DNA of 64,000 nt from Paenibacillus tianmuensis. GTDB lineage: Bacteria; Bacillota; Bacilli; Paenibacillales; NBRC-103111. The translations under genes were made by a program, and so were the position numbers. This document shows positions 1 through 7,515 of the stretch, piece by piece; position 1 is the first letter of the stretch, and every line of letters starts with the position of its first letter. The stretch covers positions 1-64,000 of the forward strand of contig NZ_FMTT01000027.1 in NCBI RefSeq assembly GCF_900100345.1. The letters run 5' to 3'. Below the pieces are notes generated by a model. That model worked only from the letters and a program-made list of their open reading frames with translations. It made no database searches and was not told where the DNA came from.

Positions 1-1
1 C

Positions 2-94
2 GGTGTTTTTCTATTTTTGCAAGGGATAGATCTTTATCCTGATGCGGCTTTATTTATCAAGGGTCCATGGCCAATTTTACTCTGCGAAGTTTGA
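2..94 (+). CDS. Possible C-terminal end of a truncated gene
   Basis: An open frame enters from the left edge and stops at 92-94, giving about 30 residues rich in hydrophobic and aromatic side chains (it contains a Pro-Trp-Pro stretch). The residues look like protein, but the piece is too short to identify. A 76-codon frame on the opposite strand covers the same bases and is not clearly better. Bases 95-348 hold nothing else I can support. Confidence 0.25.
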   Translation, partial: GVFLFLQGIDLYPDAALFIKGPWPILLCEV

Positions 95-348
95 GGTGAA
101 AATATATAATTCCTATTCACTTTATAGTTATATTCTATAAAAGGTGTCAGAAAGTACACGATAGGCCCGTTTTTGATCGACTTCTTGCTGCTCCTGGCGC
201 GGCGCTTTGTTTTGCAAACATGATACTTTTTTTGTAGATGTACGGAAAAAGCCCGGTCCGCCAAAGATGATGGAAGGAGAGAGCGGGATTGTTTTTTAAT
301 TAAATGGGAAAAATGTCCTATTTTTTTAATAATTATTAGAATTTTCGT

Positions 349-376
349 TTTACAAGCAGGAATATTGTGGTAATAT
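349..376 (+). promoter_or_regulatory. Sigma-A-like promoter of the TPR regulator
   Basis: TTTACA at 349-354 and TAATAT at 371-376 are separated by 16 bases, and a strong ribosome site follows at 391-399. This fits a housekeeping promoter for the regulator starting at 407. Confidence 0.5.
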
Positions 377-406
377 TTGTTTTATATTTCAAGAGGAGGT
401 TTTTTC

Positions 407-1741
407 GTGCGGGTCGTTAATCGCTCATTGCGTTGGGAAATTGAAGACCAAATGAAGCTGCATCGCTTTAATATGCATCAATTAGCTGAACTGACTGGAA
501 TTAACCAAGGTAATCTTAGCATGGCCTTGAATGGTATTTCCCGATCATTTACGATCAGCCAACTGGATGCTTTGGGCAAAGTTTTCGGAAAAGTACCTGG
601 ATGGTTGTATGAGCTGTACACGGAAGAATGCATCTCCGAAGAAAAAGTGTCCCGGCCGCGGTTAATACCATATCTGGTACGATGTGCCGAAGTAGGCCGA
701 AATGATTGTATTGACGCCGTCATTCCAAAGATTCTCGACAATCCAAAAAATGTGCAAATCATCTTTGCTGCGGCAGAGAAGCTATTCAATAAGGGAAAAG
801 AAAAAGAATCGGAACGCTTATATGAACTGGTCGTGGAGAACGTCAAAGATAGTTTTTCTGAAATGCTGGCGACGAGTCACTACCGGTTATTTGCGGTCAC
901 GCAAGGTACGGATGCGGAAAAGAACTGGAAGGCTGTTATTCGATTTGATCCGTTTCGAAACCGTTTGCCAGAGAGTTATCGCTTGGACGCGCTGTATCAG
1001 TTAGCACGAGCTTGTTACTCGTTGAAAAAATGGAGTGAGGTAGAAGAATATGCGGGCGAGCTTGTAGAGCTAAGCACTGTCGTATCTGGCGATGAAGTGG
1101 TAGCGCTTAAAAAGCATCCAGTGTATTATTATGGAAAAGGACTTCTGTATTTGGGGTCTGTGTTGGAAAGACGAGGGTTATATGAGCAGTCGAAAAAATA
1201 TGTACGCAGCTATGCTGATCTGGAATGGCCAGAGCCACTCAATGAATCTGGCCAGAAAGAAGTGGAGCAGTTTAAAATTTGGGGAAAAGCGAATTTTTAT
1301 ACGCTTGAAGTGCTAACCGGGAACGAAGGCATCATTAACGAATACTCTGACTATCTTGCAAGCCTTAACAAGTTAAATGACATTGTGGCCGGGCTGATTG
1401 CTATCGTTTCATCAGCGAATACTCATGGGTTTAATGTTGATCATGTGCTGGCACGTTTTTCTGGCTCCATTGAACGTTTCGACATATTTAACAAGCATCT
1501 GATTCTTTCAGATCGACATCTTCAATATAGGTATCACAAAGCTATTTATGAGTTTAGGAACGGCAGGATTCAAGAGGGACTCGATGAGAAACTGCGTTTT
1601 CTTACCTTGGCTAACGATATGAAGAAGTATGAAGATGGTTTTCAATGTGTCTTGTCATTTGAAACATATCAAGAACGGGCATCAGCTCGGCAATTGAAAA
1701 CGTATCGGTCAACCATGAGGGTGAAAGAGGAGGAGATTTAG
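407..1741 (+). CDS. Xre-type HTH regulator with TPR-like C-terminus (RRNPPA / Alo-receptor-like)
   Basis: Predicted 444-residue cytoplasmic regulator. Residues about 5-60 form an Xre-type helix-turn-helix (QLAELTG and NQGNLSMALNG mark the recognition region). The rest is helical, with tyrosine-rich repeats of the kind found in TPR peptide receptors of the RRNPPA group (PlcR, NprR, Rap, and the Alo receptors of Paenibacillus). I chose the GTG at 407 because AAGAGGAGG at 391-399 sits 7 bases before it; a TTG at 377 has no such site. A short secreted-propeptide frame begins 2 bases after the stop, as expected for a receptor-pheromone pair, but it is interrupted. By family knowledge such receptors bind a re-imported oligopeptide. 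The actual ligand and targets are unknown. Confidence 0.8.
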   Translation: MRVVNRSLRWEIEDQMKLHRFNMHQLAELTGINQGNLSMALNGISRSFTISQLDALGKVFGKVPGWLYELYTEECISEEKVSRPRLIPYLVRCAEVGRNDCIDAVIPKILDNPKNVQIIFAAAEKLFNKGKEKESERLYELVVENVKDSFSEMLATSHYRLFAVTQGTDAEKNWKAVIRFDPFRNRLPESYRLDALYQLARACYSLKKWSEVEEYAGELVELSTVVSGDEVVALKKHPVYYYGKGLLYLGSVLERRGLYEQSKKYVRSYADLEWPEPLNESGQKEVEQFKIWGKANFYTLEVLTGNEGIINEYSDYLASLNKLNDIVAGLIAIVSSANTHGFNVDHVLARFSGSIERFDIFNKHLILSDRHLQYRYHKAIYEFRNGRIQEGLDEKLRFLTLANDMKKYEDGFQCVLSFETYQERASARQLKTYRSTMRVKEEEI

Positions 1742-1742
1742 A

Positions 1743-1862
1743 ATGTAAGCCTATTTCCTGGCTCTGGTCATCGCCTTGGGGCTATTTTCAGTCTGGCCTA
1801 TTGTGCAGCCGAGCCCAAGTGATGGACCGGTAATCATGCTGCTTGACCATGGCACAGAATAA
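1743..1862 (+). pseudogene. Quorum-sensing propeptide gene with a stop at codon 2 (AloP/Phr-like)
   Basis: The ATG at 1743 follows a GGAGGAG ribosome site but is followed at once by TAA (1746-1748). Reading on in the same frame gives 37 residues with a hydrophobic leader (AYFLALVIALGLFSVWP) and a polar tail ending in LLDHGTE, then TAA at 1860. This is the design of an exported pheromone precursor: signal segment, linker, C-terminal mature peptide. Replacing the stop with AAA (one base, A to T) would restore a normal Met-Lys start. As written the peptide should not be made unless a non-standard start is used. A sequencing error is possible. The assignment is from architecture and position beside a TPR receptor. 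Confidence 0.7.
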
Positions 1863-1890
1863 CATTTTGAACAATCAACACCCATCCCTT

Positions 1891-1927
1891 GAAGCATTCT
1901 GCCTTTTGAGCAGAATGCTTCTTTTTA
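1891..1927 (+). terminator. Rho-independent terminator after the regulator/peptide pair
   Basis: GAAGCATTCTGC at 1891-1902 pairs perfectly with 1910-1921 around a 7-base loop and is followed by TTTTT. It ends the receptor-peptide transcript. Confidence 0.9.
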
Positions 1928-2008
1928 TGTCCATAAAATATTTCAAAAAATCTCAATGTCCTTTATTTGGAAATTTAGTATTATAATTGAATTCAGGGGA
2001 TGGGTGAT

Positions 2009-2185
2009 ATGAATAAAAAGCTAAAGCGGAAAATCAGAAAGCTACAGCGGCAATTGGTACGGTTAGTTGAGAAAAAATGTTCTTTTTCCGACAAGGAGGT
2101 GGTGCAGCTCAGCCAGCGTTTAGATCGGTACATTCTGATGGCTCAAAAGTCTTCTTCTAAGTCGAAGCTTAAGGTGTGTGGATGA
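2009..2185 (+). CDS. Spo0E-like aspartyl-phosphate phosphatase
   Basis: 58-residue protein of two helices joined by a short turn, with the family signature near residues 32-46 (VVQLSQRLDRYIL, matching the Spo0E pattern of Ser-Gln-x-Leu-Asp). Spo0E-family proteins dephosphorylate Spo0A~P and restrain sporulation. ATG 2009 is preferred over ATG 2000 because GGGGA lies about 8 bases upstream of it. The next gene starts inside its last codons (ATGA overlap), implying co-translation. It lies just downstream of the TPR regulator but behind a terminator. The last third of this gene reappears, without its beginning, at 5914 and 8968. Confidence 0.8.
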   Translation: MNKKLKRKIRKLQRQLVRLVEKKCSFSDKEVVQLSQRLDRYILMAQKSSSKSKLKVCG

Positions 2186-2403
2186 TGCAGTATGAAAAGT
2201 TATTGGTCGGGGAAAGTGAAGAACGGATTGTCTACCTTACCCGGATCGGATCGATCTTTGAACGGTTATACGGCGTTAAGGATTTACATGACGCTGTATA
2301 CAGGGCATCGACAGGTGCCGGTATTACGGCTAAAATGTTGGCCGAGCTTGGTTACAGCGGTGAGCAAATTGAGAAGCTTTTACGCGAGCGTTTGTTTTTT
2401 TGA
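2182..2403 (+). CDS. Small unknown protein, copy 1 of a three-copy family
   Basis: 73-residue, probably helical, cytoplasmic protein beginning MMQYEKLL and ending LLRERLFF. ATG 2182 overlaps the Spo0E-like stop by 4 bases; the GTG at 2176 is also possible. Two close relatives occur at 5990 and 9269, sharing the core IFERLYG-KDLHDAV and a Gly-rich STGAG turn. I do not recognise the family. Its repeated attachment to a Spo0E-like frame suggests a functional pair, perhaps in sporulation timing; this is inference. This copy lacks the YRANKM tail of the other two. Confidence 0.6.
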   Translation: MMQYEKLLVGESEERIVYLTRIGSIFERLYGVKDLHDAVYRASTGAGITAKMLAELGYSGEQIEKLLRERLFF

Positions 2404-2496
2404 ACAAAATGAGACGATAGAATCATATTTCGGAAATTAGTTCCAATATTTTGAATAATATGGTACATTGAGTAAGCAAAAAAAGGAGGTAGTATC

Positions 2497-3138
2497 ATGA
2501 AAAAAATTACTATATTGTTCCTAGTTATTTGTCTTTGTCTTGTTTTTAGTGTTCCGGTTTCAGCGACTGCAGACAGCGGAAAGGTGGTCTCTATTCCGAA
2601 CGAGCGAGTTGTGAAGGTGCTTCAAGACAACAATTTTGATTTTACAATTGTAGATGGCAATATTAAGTTGAACCAACCGACTCCAGCAGTTGTCACGAAG
2701 GCCAATAATTTGCTAAATTCGCAGTTCCAACAAGCTCCTTCCTATTCAGCTTTTACCTCTTATCCGACTCCTTGGACTCATATGAAAAATCATGACAGAG
2801 GGGGCTCGCAAAAATTTGACGCAGCTACGAAAACAGCTTTTGGAGCGGCTTTTCTAGCCTGGGCGAGAAACATAACACTCTCTTGGCAGGAAGTTGTTGG
2901 TATCGCGGTTGCTGGGTATGGTGTTTATTATTTTGCAAATTCGCACGTAGAAGACCTATATACGTTTATTAAATACTACTATCGGGAATGGGGACCTGGT
3001 CGTTTTGATCACAATGGAACTTTCATTGGAGACTACGAACTTTTAAAAGAAATGAGAGTCACTAAAAATTCCGATGGCACTGACGGTTCTTTTGGTACTG
3101 ATGCTAGAAGATCGACTATTTTAGATCCTTGGTTCTAA
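2497..3138 (+). CDS. Secreted protein of unknown function
   Basis: 213 residues with a clear Sec signal peptide (MKK, hydrophobic stretch, cleavage expected after VSA around residue 24). AAAGGAGG sits before ATG 2497. The mature protein has an N-terminal alpha/beta part, a Ser/Tyr/Pro-rich stretch near 85-100, a moderately hydrophobic segment near 138-155 and an aromatic C-terminus. No catalytic motif is recognised. It is followed by a tiny membrane protein and an orphan secreted-type frame, so it may belong to a toxin/immunity or surface cassette, but nothing in the sequence proves this. Confidence 0.7.
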   Translation: MKKITILFLVICLCLVFSVPVSATADSGKVVSIPNERVVKVLQDNNFDFTIVDGNIKLNQPTPAVVTKANNLLNSQFQQAPSYSAFTSYPTPWTHMKNHDRGGSQKFDAATKTAFGAAFLAWARNITLSWQEVVGIAVAGYGVYYFANSHVEDLYTFIKYYYREWGPGRFDHNGTFIGDYELLKEMRVTKNSDGTDGSFGTDARRSTILDPWF

Positions 3139-3159
3139 GATTAGGGTGGATAAAACTAT

Positions 3160-3324
3160 ATGAATAACATCTTGAAATACTTAATTTTTTTCATAGCAAA
3201 TTTTGTGCTAACTTATTACTACATTTTCCCTGAACCAAGCTATGCCAGCTCTTTATTGTACTCTTTTCTTATGACACTCTTTATTGCCGTTTTAGATGCA
3301 ATAAAGAAAAAACCACCATTGTAG
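3160..3324 (+). CDS. Small two-helix membrane protein (54 aa)
   Basis: The ATG at 3160 opens a 54-residue frame with two likely membrane helices (residues about 5-23 and 31-47) and a Lys-rich C-terminus (IKKKPPL). It is preceded by TTAGGGTGG as a weak ribosome site. It ends at TAG 3322-3324, and the same frame stays open for another 196 codons after this stop (next entry). It may be an independent small protein, or the N-terminus of a gene split by a nonsense or fusion event. Confidence 0.5.
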   Translation: MNNILKYLIFFIANFVLTYYYIFPEPSYASSLLYSFLMTLFIAVLDAIKKKPPL

Positions 3325-3915
3325 CTCGTACCTCAATTTACAAGTGCCGCACCAGGAACTAATGTAACAGTACCTCAACTTGATGTTGCACCGTACAAAG
3401 TAGAATCTCTCAACGTAGGGGAACGCACTATTCCAGCATACTACTTTAATACTGAGGCTGAGGCGAAAGCATTTATTGCGAAACAAAAGTGGGAAAGAAC
3501 GGCAGTCGAAGGATTAAATAGTCTTTCCGCTTCTGCTTCGCCTACTAGGAGTGGCTTTGTTTACGAAGGATTTTTTGGAAATATTAAACACGAATTTAAT
3601 GAACTATATTTAGAAAACCATAGTGATGTTGCACAGACTTTTGATAGAGAAGTAAAGAGGTCTCATACAACAACGGCTTCAATTGGAATAGATTCGAAAT
3701 TTCACGATTTTTTTCAACTTAAAACATCACTTTCGTTTGCTAAAACCTACGAGGAAGTTGTTAAGTTTCATGTAAATGTCCCTGGTAAGAAAAAGGCACA
3801 GCTTTTAACGTGGAATAATACAGATGTGTATCAATTTTCGAAAAACGGTTCAAAATTTAATGTGTACAGACCTACAGAATCTGAAGGCTCTGCGATTTAT
3901 TTCTGGAAACTATAA
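3325..3915 (+). pseudogene. Start-less 196-codon frame of a beta-rich, secreted-type protein
   Basis: From 3325 the frame of the preceding 54-residue gene runs on for 196 codons to TAA at 3913. It has no ATG, GTG or TTG until GTG at about 3826, so gene callers miss it. The translation looks like true protein: APGTNVTVPQLDVAPYKVES near the start, then alternating Ser/Thr-rich stretches and an aromatic end (AIYFWKL). The pattern resembles extracellular beta-sandwich or pore-former-like proteins, but I cannot name a family. The likeliest reading is a gene that lost its start and signal peptide through a deletion next to the upstream small gene. TAG read-through is a less likely alternative. Confidence 0.6.
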
Positions 3916-4001
3916 GCACATTAGGGAGAATGGGAGTGAGTAGAAAATTTGCTCACTCTTTTTTATTACTTTAAAATTGTTTAAGAAAAGGTGGTGGAAA
4001 A

Positions 4002-4262
4002 ATGATAGCGTCCAGTTTTGAAAAAAATAAATATTTCATTCTTAAAATTATCTCTTTAATAGCAGCTTTAATTGGCGTATATTATTTGCTTAATAGTCCG
4101 GAACTAGGGTTAAAATCAACTTCTATTTACATGTCCAATAACACTACAGGAAGTATTGCAACTTCTACATATTCTGTATTTTTGGAATCATCTATTATTT
4201 CCTATCGTATTTTGGGGGGGATTTTAACTTTTATTGGTGGTTACTTTTTTTTAAAGCATTAA
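4002..4262 (+). CDS. Small membrane protein (86 aa)
   Basis: Two predicted membrane helices (residues about 13-30 and 66-83) flank a polar, Ser/Thr-rich extracytoplasmic loop. AAAAGGTGG precedes ATG 4002 at good spacing. The family is unknown. Its stop touches an IS110 fragment, so the 3' boundary of the original transcription unit may have been lost. Confidence 0.6.
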   Translation: MIASSFEKNKYFILKIISLIAALIGVYYLLNSPELGLKSTSIYMSNNTTGSIATSTYSVFLESSIISYRILGGILTFIGGYFFLKH

Positions 4263-4735
4263 GATGAAACGGCTCTTGTTCGCATTCTTGCGGCAAGGGC
4301 CTCGCTCATTACGTTACAGCACTTTCCACTGCCGCAAGACATCATCGCCGCTGGTGAAACAACTGTCGTGGCGACCTGGAAGAAGAACGACGTGAAACGA
4401 GCTGTAGGGCCCATGAGAGCGGAACTGCTCTACCGGAAAGCCCAAAAGTCCATCGGCCTCACGGAAGGCGCTGCGGCGGCCAAGCATGAGCTAGCCATGT
4501 ATTTGGAGCAGTATGCTATGCTGTGCAGACCAGATCGAAAAGCTGATGGAGATTGTGGCGAATTTGGTGGAACAGATTCCGGGCGCCACAAAGGGGAAAC
4601 GACCATCAGCAAGTGAGGTCACTGTCGCCTCCGGGCCTTGCTGTTCCGGGCAGCGCTGACGCTAGTCGCCAAGAACCCGGAGTTCCGCGCACTGCATCTG
4701 TACTTTTTTCGTTTCACCGCTTATGCACATATTGA
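4263..4735 (+). pseudogene. IS110-family transposase fragment, frameshifted
   Basis: Three adjoining frames together read like the middle and C-terminal part of an IS110-type transposase. 4263-4530 gives HFPLPQDIIAAG then a helix with VGPMRAELLYRKAQKSIGL. After a shift near 4528, DQIEKLMEIVANLVEQIPG follows. A further shift leads to RAALTLVAKNPEFRALHLYF, the typical C-terminal block. The N-terminal DEDD catalytic domain is missing. The first 33 bases (from 4268) match the hairpin that begins the repeats at 8656 and 11267. Bases 4736-5023 hold no gene I can support. Confidence 0.65.
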
Positions 4736-5023
4736 TCTTTGACAAACGAAGCACGGATAGGCTGGGGGAAATCATCACCATAAGGGCATCGACCCAGGGA
4801 GATATGGGAGGGTTAACCGCAAGGGTACATGTGGAGATCCATATGCGACCATACGGCTTTTAAAGCGAGGTGACCACCACCTCTATTCCTGCCAACAAGT
4901 AAATCTCATATATTTACTTTACGTCAAATATTATCCTCAATTGCTTCGTGGATCAAAGATGAAAACATGCGAATCAGCGAGAAAAACGAAGAAAACATTA
5001 ATTCTTTGAGGAAGGTGAAACCT

Positions 5024-5272
5024 ATGAATAAATATGATAAAAAGAATCCCCTCTGGTTCAAAATCGTATGGATGATCGTGGTTGTTGTCGAAATTTACGT
5101 ATTTTTCATTAATAAACACTTTGTTGTTGGCGTTCTCACCTTAGGCCTATTCTGTATAGCATTTGGCTTTAACAAGTTAAAACATAGCCGCCCACAAGCC
5201 ATCTTTGCATTTGTTATCGGATTGATATTATTCATTTTAGCGTGGCTATTGTATGCGGCTGAAAACCATTAG
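5024..5272 (+). CDS. Small membrane protein with three helices (82 aa)
   Basis: A Lys-rich N-terminus (MNKYDKKNP) is followed by three hydrophobic segments at about 12-29, 34-48 and 58-77. ATG 5024 is chosen because GAGGAAGGTG lies about 8 bases upstream; the frame also opens at 4967 without such a site. The family is unknown. The gene stands alone between remnants. Confidence 0.6.
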   Translation: MNKYDKKNPLWFKIVWMIVVVVEIYVFFINKHFVVGVLTLGLFCIAFGFNKLKHSRPQAIFAFVIGLILFILAWLLYAAENH

Positions 5273-5309
5273 AGTTCTGCAAATCTTTTGATTTATCTCC
5301 CCCAACATA

Positions 5310-5456
5310 GATTAAACCGATGCTTACGTCTCGAATAAAGCCAACTGCTTCGGGGCGAACGGCTTGGTCGGCATGCCAAGCTGCTCCAGCATTTTCGCTG
5401 TATTGGCCGCTGCGTCCCCGCCTGTTTGAAGACGTTCCTCTACTTTCCGAAAACAC
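5310..5456 (-). pseudogene. Degenerate fragment, possibly a transposase C-terminus
   Basis: On the minus strand a short frame ends AKMLEQLGMPTKPFAPKQLALF, which has the look of a C-terminal tail of a large DDE transposase. The upstream part is absent and the flanks are non-coding. The identity is a guess. The remainder of 5273-5619 has nothing supportable. Confidence 0.25.
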
Positions 5457-5619
5457 CGTTCTTAACGTTCATTGGTTGCCGGTTCCTTATTATGAGGTCA
5501 CAAAAATAGCTAGAAGCTTTAAAAACTAGATGAGGGGAGAAAGCAGGGTTAGCTGGAGCAATCCCTAAGACCGGATTTTCAGGCTTGAACGGTGATTTAC
5601 GAATTAATAAAGGGGGAAT

Positions 5620-5913
5620 ATGTCCTTGGATATTAAAGAATTACAGCAATTTTTTAATGACATTAGCTTTAGACTCGGAAATATATCAGACCAAACGAGC
5701 AGATTTTCAAATCAACCATCGTCTAGCATCGAATCATTAACTTCCGAATTGGCCTATACAAATAATATTCTTACCGTATTAGCTATCATCGTTTTTTTAA
5801 AGGTAGCCATTGATCTGTTTTTCAAGATTAAAAAAAATAAACGAGAAAGCCACATGCCACTGGCATGGGGCTTTCTCGTCTTCCGTCCCCCATCGCTCCC
5901 ACCCGTCAGGTGA
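5620..5913 (+). CDS. Small single-helix membrane protein with an altered C-terminus
   Basis: 97-residue frame, ATG 5620 behind AAAGGGGG. Residues 1-45 are polar and helical, 47-68 form a membrane helix, and a Lys-rich cytoplasmic tail follows. The last 20 residues are read through a perfect terminator-like hairpin (5842-5880) and into the Spo0E remnant. The original C-terminus was therefore probably just before the hairpin and has been replaced by fusion. The function is unknown. Confidence 0.5.
   Translation: MSLDIKELQQFFNDISFRLGNISDQTSRFSNQPSSSIESLTSELAYTNNILTVLAIIVFLKVAIDLFFKIKKNKRESHMPLAWGFLVFRPPSLPPVR
5842..5880 (+). terminator. Hairpin inside the 3' end of the 5620 gene
   Basis: ACGAGAAAGCC and GGCTTTCTCGT form a long stem around complementary inner arms (CATGCCA/TGGCATG). 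It resembles an intrinsic terminator that has lost its T-tract and now lies within an extended coding frame. Confidence 0.55.
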
Positions 5914-5993
5914 AGCTCAGCCAGCGTTTAGATCGGTATATTCTGATCGCTCAAAAGTCTTCTTCTAAGCAGAAGCTGAAGGTGTGTGGATGA
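5911..5993 (+). pseudogene. Truncated Spo0E-like gene (copy 2)
   Basis: The frame reads KLSQRLDRYILIAQKSSSKQKLKVCG and stops at 5991-5993. It is nearly identical to the last 27 codons of the intact Spo0E-like gene ending at 2185, but the N-terminal helix is missing. It lies directly before copy 2 of the small unknown protein, so the pair was duplicated together and then truncated at the left. Confidence 0.75.
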
Positions 5994-6235
5994 TGCAGTA
6001 TGAAAAGTTATTGGACGGAGAAAGTCAAGAGCGTATTTTCTACCTTGCCCGGATCGGCTTGATCTTTGAACGGCTATACGGCATTAAGGATTTGCACGAC
6101 GCAGTATACAGGGCATCGACAGGTGCCGGGTTTGCCGCCCGAAGGTTGGCCGAGTTTGGCTATACCGACGAGAAAGTTGAGGAGCTCTTACGCGAGCGTT
6201 TGTTTTTTTACAGGGCAAACAAAATGGGACAATAG
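5990..6235 (+). CDS. Small unknown protein, copy 2 of a three-copy family
   Basis: 81 residues from ATG 5990 (GTG 5984 also possible), overlapping the stop of the Spo0E remnant exactly as in copy 1. It shares the IFERLYGIKDLHDAVYRASTG core with the copies at 2182 and 9269 and has the longer YRANKM tail. AAGGTGTG upstream is the probable ribosome site. Function unknown. Bases 6236-6483 contain nothing recognisable. Confidence 0.55.
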   Translation: MMQYEKLLDGESQERIFYLARIGLIFERLYGIKDLHDAVYRASTGAGFAARRLAEFGYTDEKVEELLRERLFFYRANKMGQ

Positions 6236-6483
6236 CGTTATGCAGCATTTTTGTTTCATTGTTCGTCAAAATATTGGGAGTTGAGAAAACATCCCAAAAA
6301 ATACACGATTTAGGGTGGTGACTTTGGACTAGATGGCGCATTAGGTTAGGTGTTTCTTTTTGCTCTGTGCTTCCATTTTGTATCTAATTAAAACAAAGGT
6401 GAAGCCGACTAACATTTTTTAGGGTGTAACTCAAACAGCAAAATTCGTAATCAGTTTCACAAAAAAATCAAGGAGTTGAAGAT

Positions 6484-6931
6484 ATGAGAAAAAAAAACTT
6501 TTTTGGTCACATGCGTTGCGTGCGCTCTTTCTATGTTTTCCGTCGCATCAATTTCTGCATCGTCGGCTAATGCAGGTTCACCAGAACCTGCCGCAAAAAA
6601 AGAAGTATCGAGCATTAATTTTCAGCTTCAACAGTTAATTGACCAAGCAAAAAAGGAAGAGCAAAAAAGCTTTGTCGTGCCTTCAGCATTATTATCGTCA
6701 TTTGAGAAAGCCTCCAAACAATACAAAGTCCCTCGCGATTTGCTGATCCTGATTGGATGGCAAGAATCGAGGTTGAGCAATCACGATGGAAAGCCAAGTT
6801 TTGAAAATGGTTTTGGTATTATGAAAGAGTACCCAGATCAAACTCATACCGATCCAGGATCAAATTGGGATTGGGATGTTTACATGAGGTATGTAAGAGC
6901 GTGGTACGACGAGTTTAAACGTTGGGAATAA
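6484..6931 (+). pseudogene. Secreted lysozyme-like (SLT-type) protein with an A9 frameshift at codon 3
   Basis: AAGGAG precedes ATG 6484, but a run of nine A's right after the start puts it out of frame with the body. One A fewer gives MRKKTFLVTCVACALSMFS, a normal signal peptide, followed by the 142-codon frame opening at TTG 6503. The mature part has SKQYKVPRDLLILIGWQESR near its middle. This resembles the start of lytic-transglycosylase or muramidase-like folds (VP..LL...ESR), but the domain then ends early. A deletion, slippage control or sequencing error in the homopolymer are all possible. Confidence 0.55.
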
Positions 6932-6952
6932 TTTGGTATATTGTTTGTTGCA

Positions 6953-6996
6953 CTGTAATGAGGAGTAACGGATTAATCCGTTACTCCTCATTACAG
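6953..6996. repeat. 44-base perfect palindrome
   Basis: The two 22-base arms are exactly complementary and meet at GATTAATC. There is no T-tract on either side, so it is not a standard terminator, although the RNA hairpin would be very stable. It separates the frameshifted secreted gene from the lipoprotein at 7018. Confidence 0.9.
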
Positions 6997-7017
6997 TAAA
7001 TATACGGAGGTTCCTCA

Positions 7018-7494
7018 ATGAGCAGATCGTTTATTACGCTTTTGATTTTTTGTTGTTTTATTGTAGGATGCAGCCAAACAAAAATAACAACGACAGAGAC
7101 TTCTCTTTCATTTGGCGGGATATCGATTGGATTTACAGAGAAAGAAATCGTAAATATAATGGGAAAAGCTACATCGATTGATGCAAAATCAAACAATATC
7201 AAAGAGATTGTTTACACAGGAACCAAAGGTCCAAATGCGGCTTTCATATTGGAAAATGATCGCCTTAAAGAAGCAACATGGTATCCTTCAGTATATGATG
7301 GCAAACTTAAAATACCAATGAAGAAAGAAGATATTGATACTTTGATTGATCCATCAATACTACACAAAGTTGAAAAAGTAGATTGTTATGAGTGGGCCCA
7401 ATGCAGCAATTACGTTTTTGAGAAGGGGAAAAACAGACTGGAAATACTCCTCGATTGGGAAGGGAAATTGATAGATAGAGTCAAACTTCAATAA
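7018..7494 (+). CDS. Lipoprotein of unknown function (158 aa)
   Basis: Signal peptide with lipobox FIVGC, giving lipidated Cys-18. The mature part contains FGGISIGFTEKEIVNIMGKA, the pattern of small secreted proteins in which a short helix tracks a 'GK' turn (SmpA/BamE-like or DUF4309-like). ACGGAGG precedes ATG 7018. A perfect hairpin terminator follows (7516-7546). It shares overall design with the lipoprotein at 7934, so the two may be diverged paralogues. Function unknown. Confidence 0.7.
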   Translation: MSRSFITLLIFCCFIVGCSQTKITTTETSLSFGGISIGFTEKEIVNIMGKATSIDAKSNNIKEIVYTGTKGPNAAFILENDRLKEATWYPSVYDGKLKIPMKKEDIDTLIDPSILHKVEKVDCYEWAQCSNYVFEKGKNRLEILLDWEGKLIDRVKLQ

Positions 7495-7515
7495 CTCACA
7501 ACTAAACAGAAAACG

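Noticed and set aside
34-264. 76-codon frame on the minus strand
   Set aside because: No ribosome site, no family resemblance, and it overlaps a more protein-like but partial plus-strand frame. I left it out.
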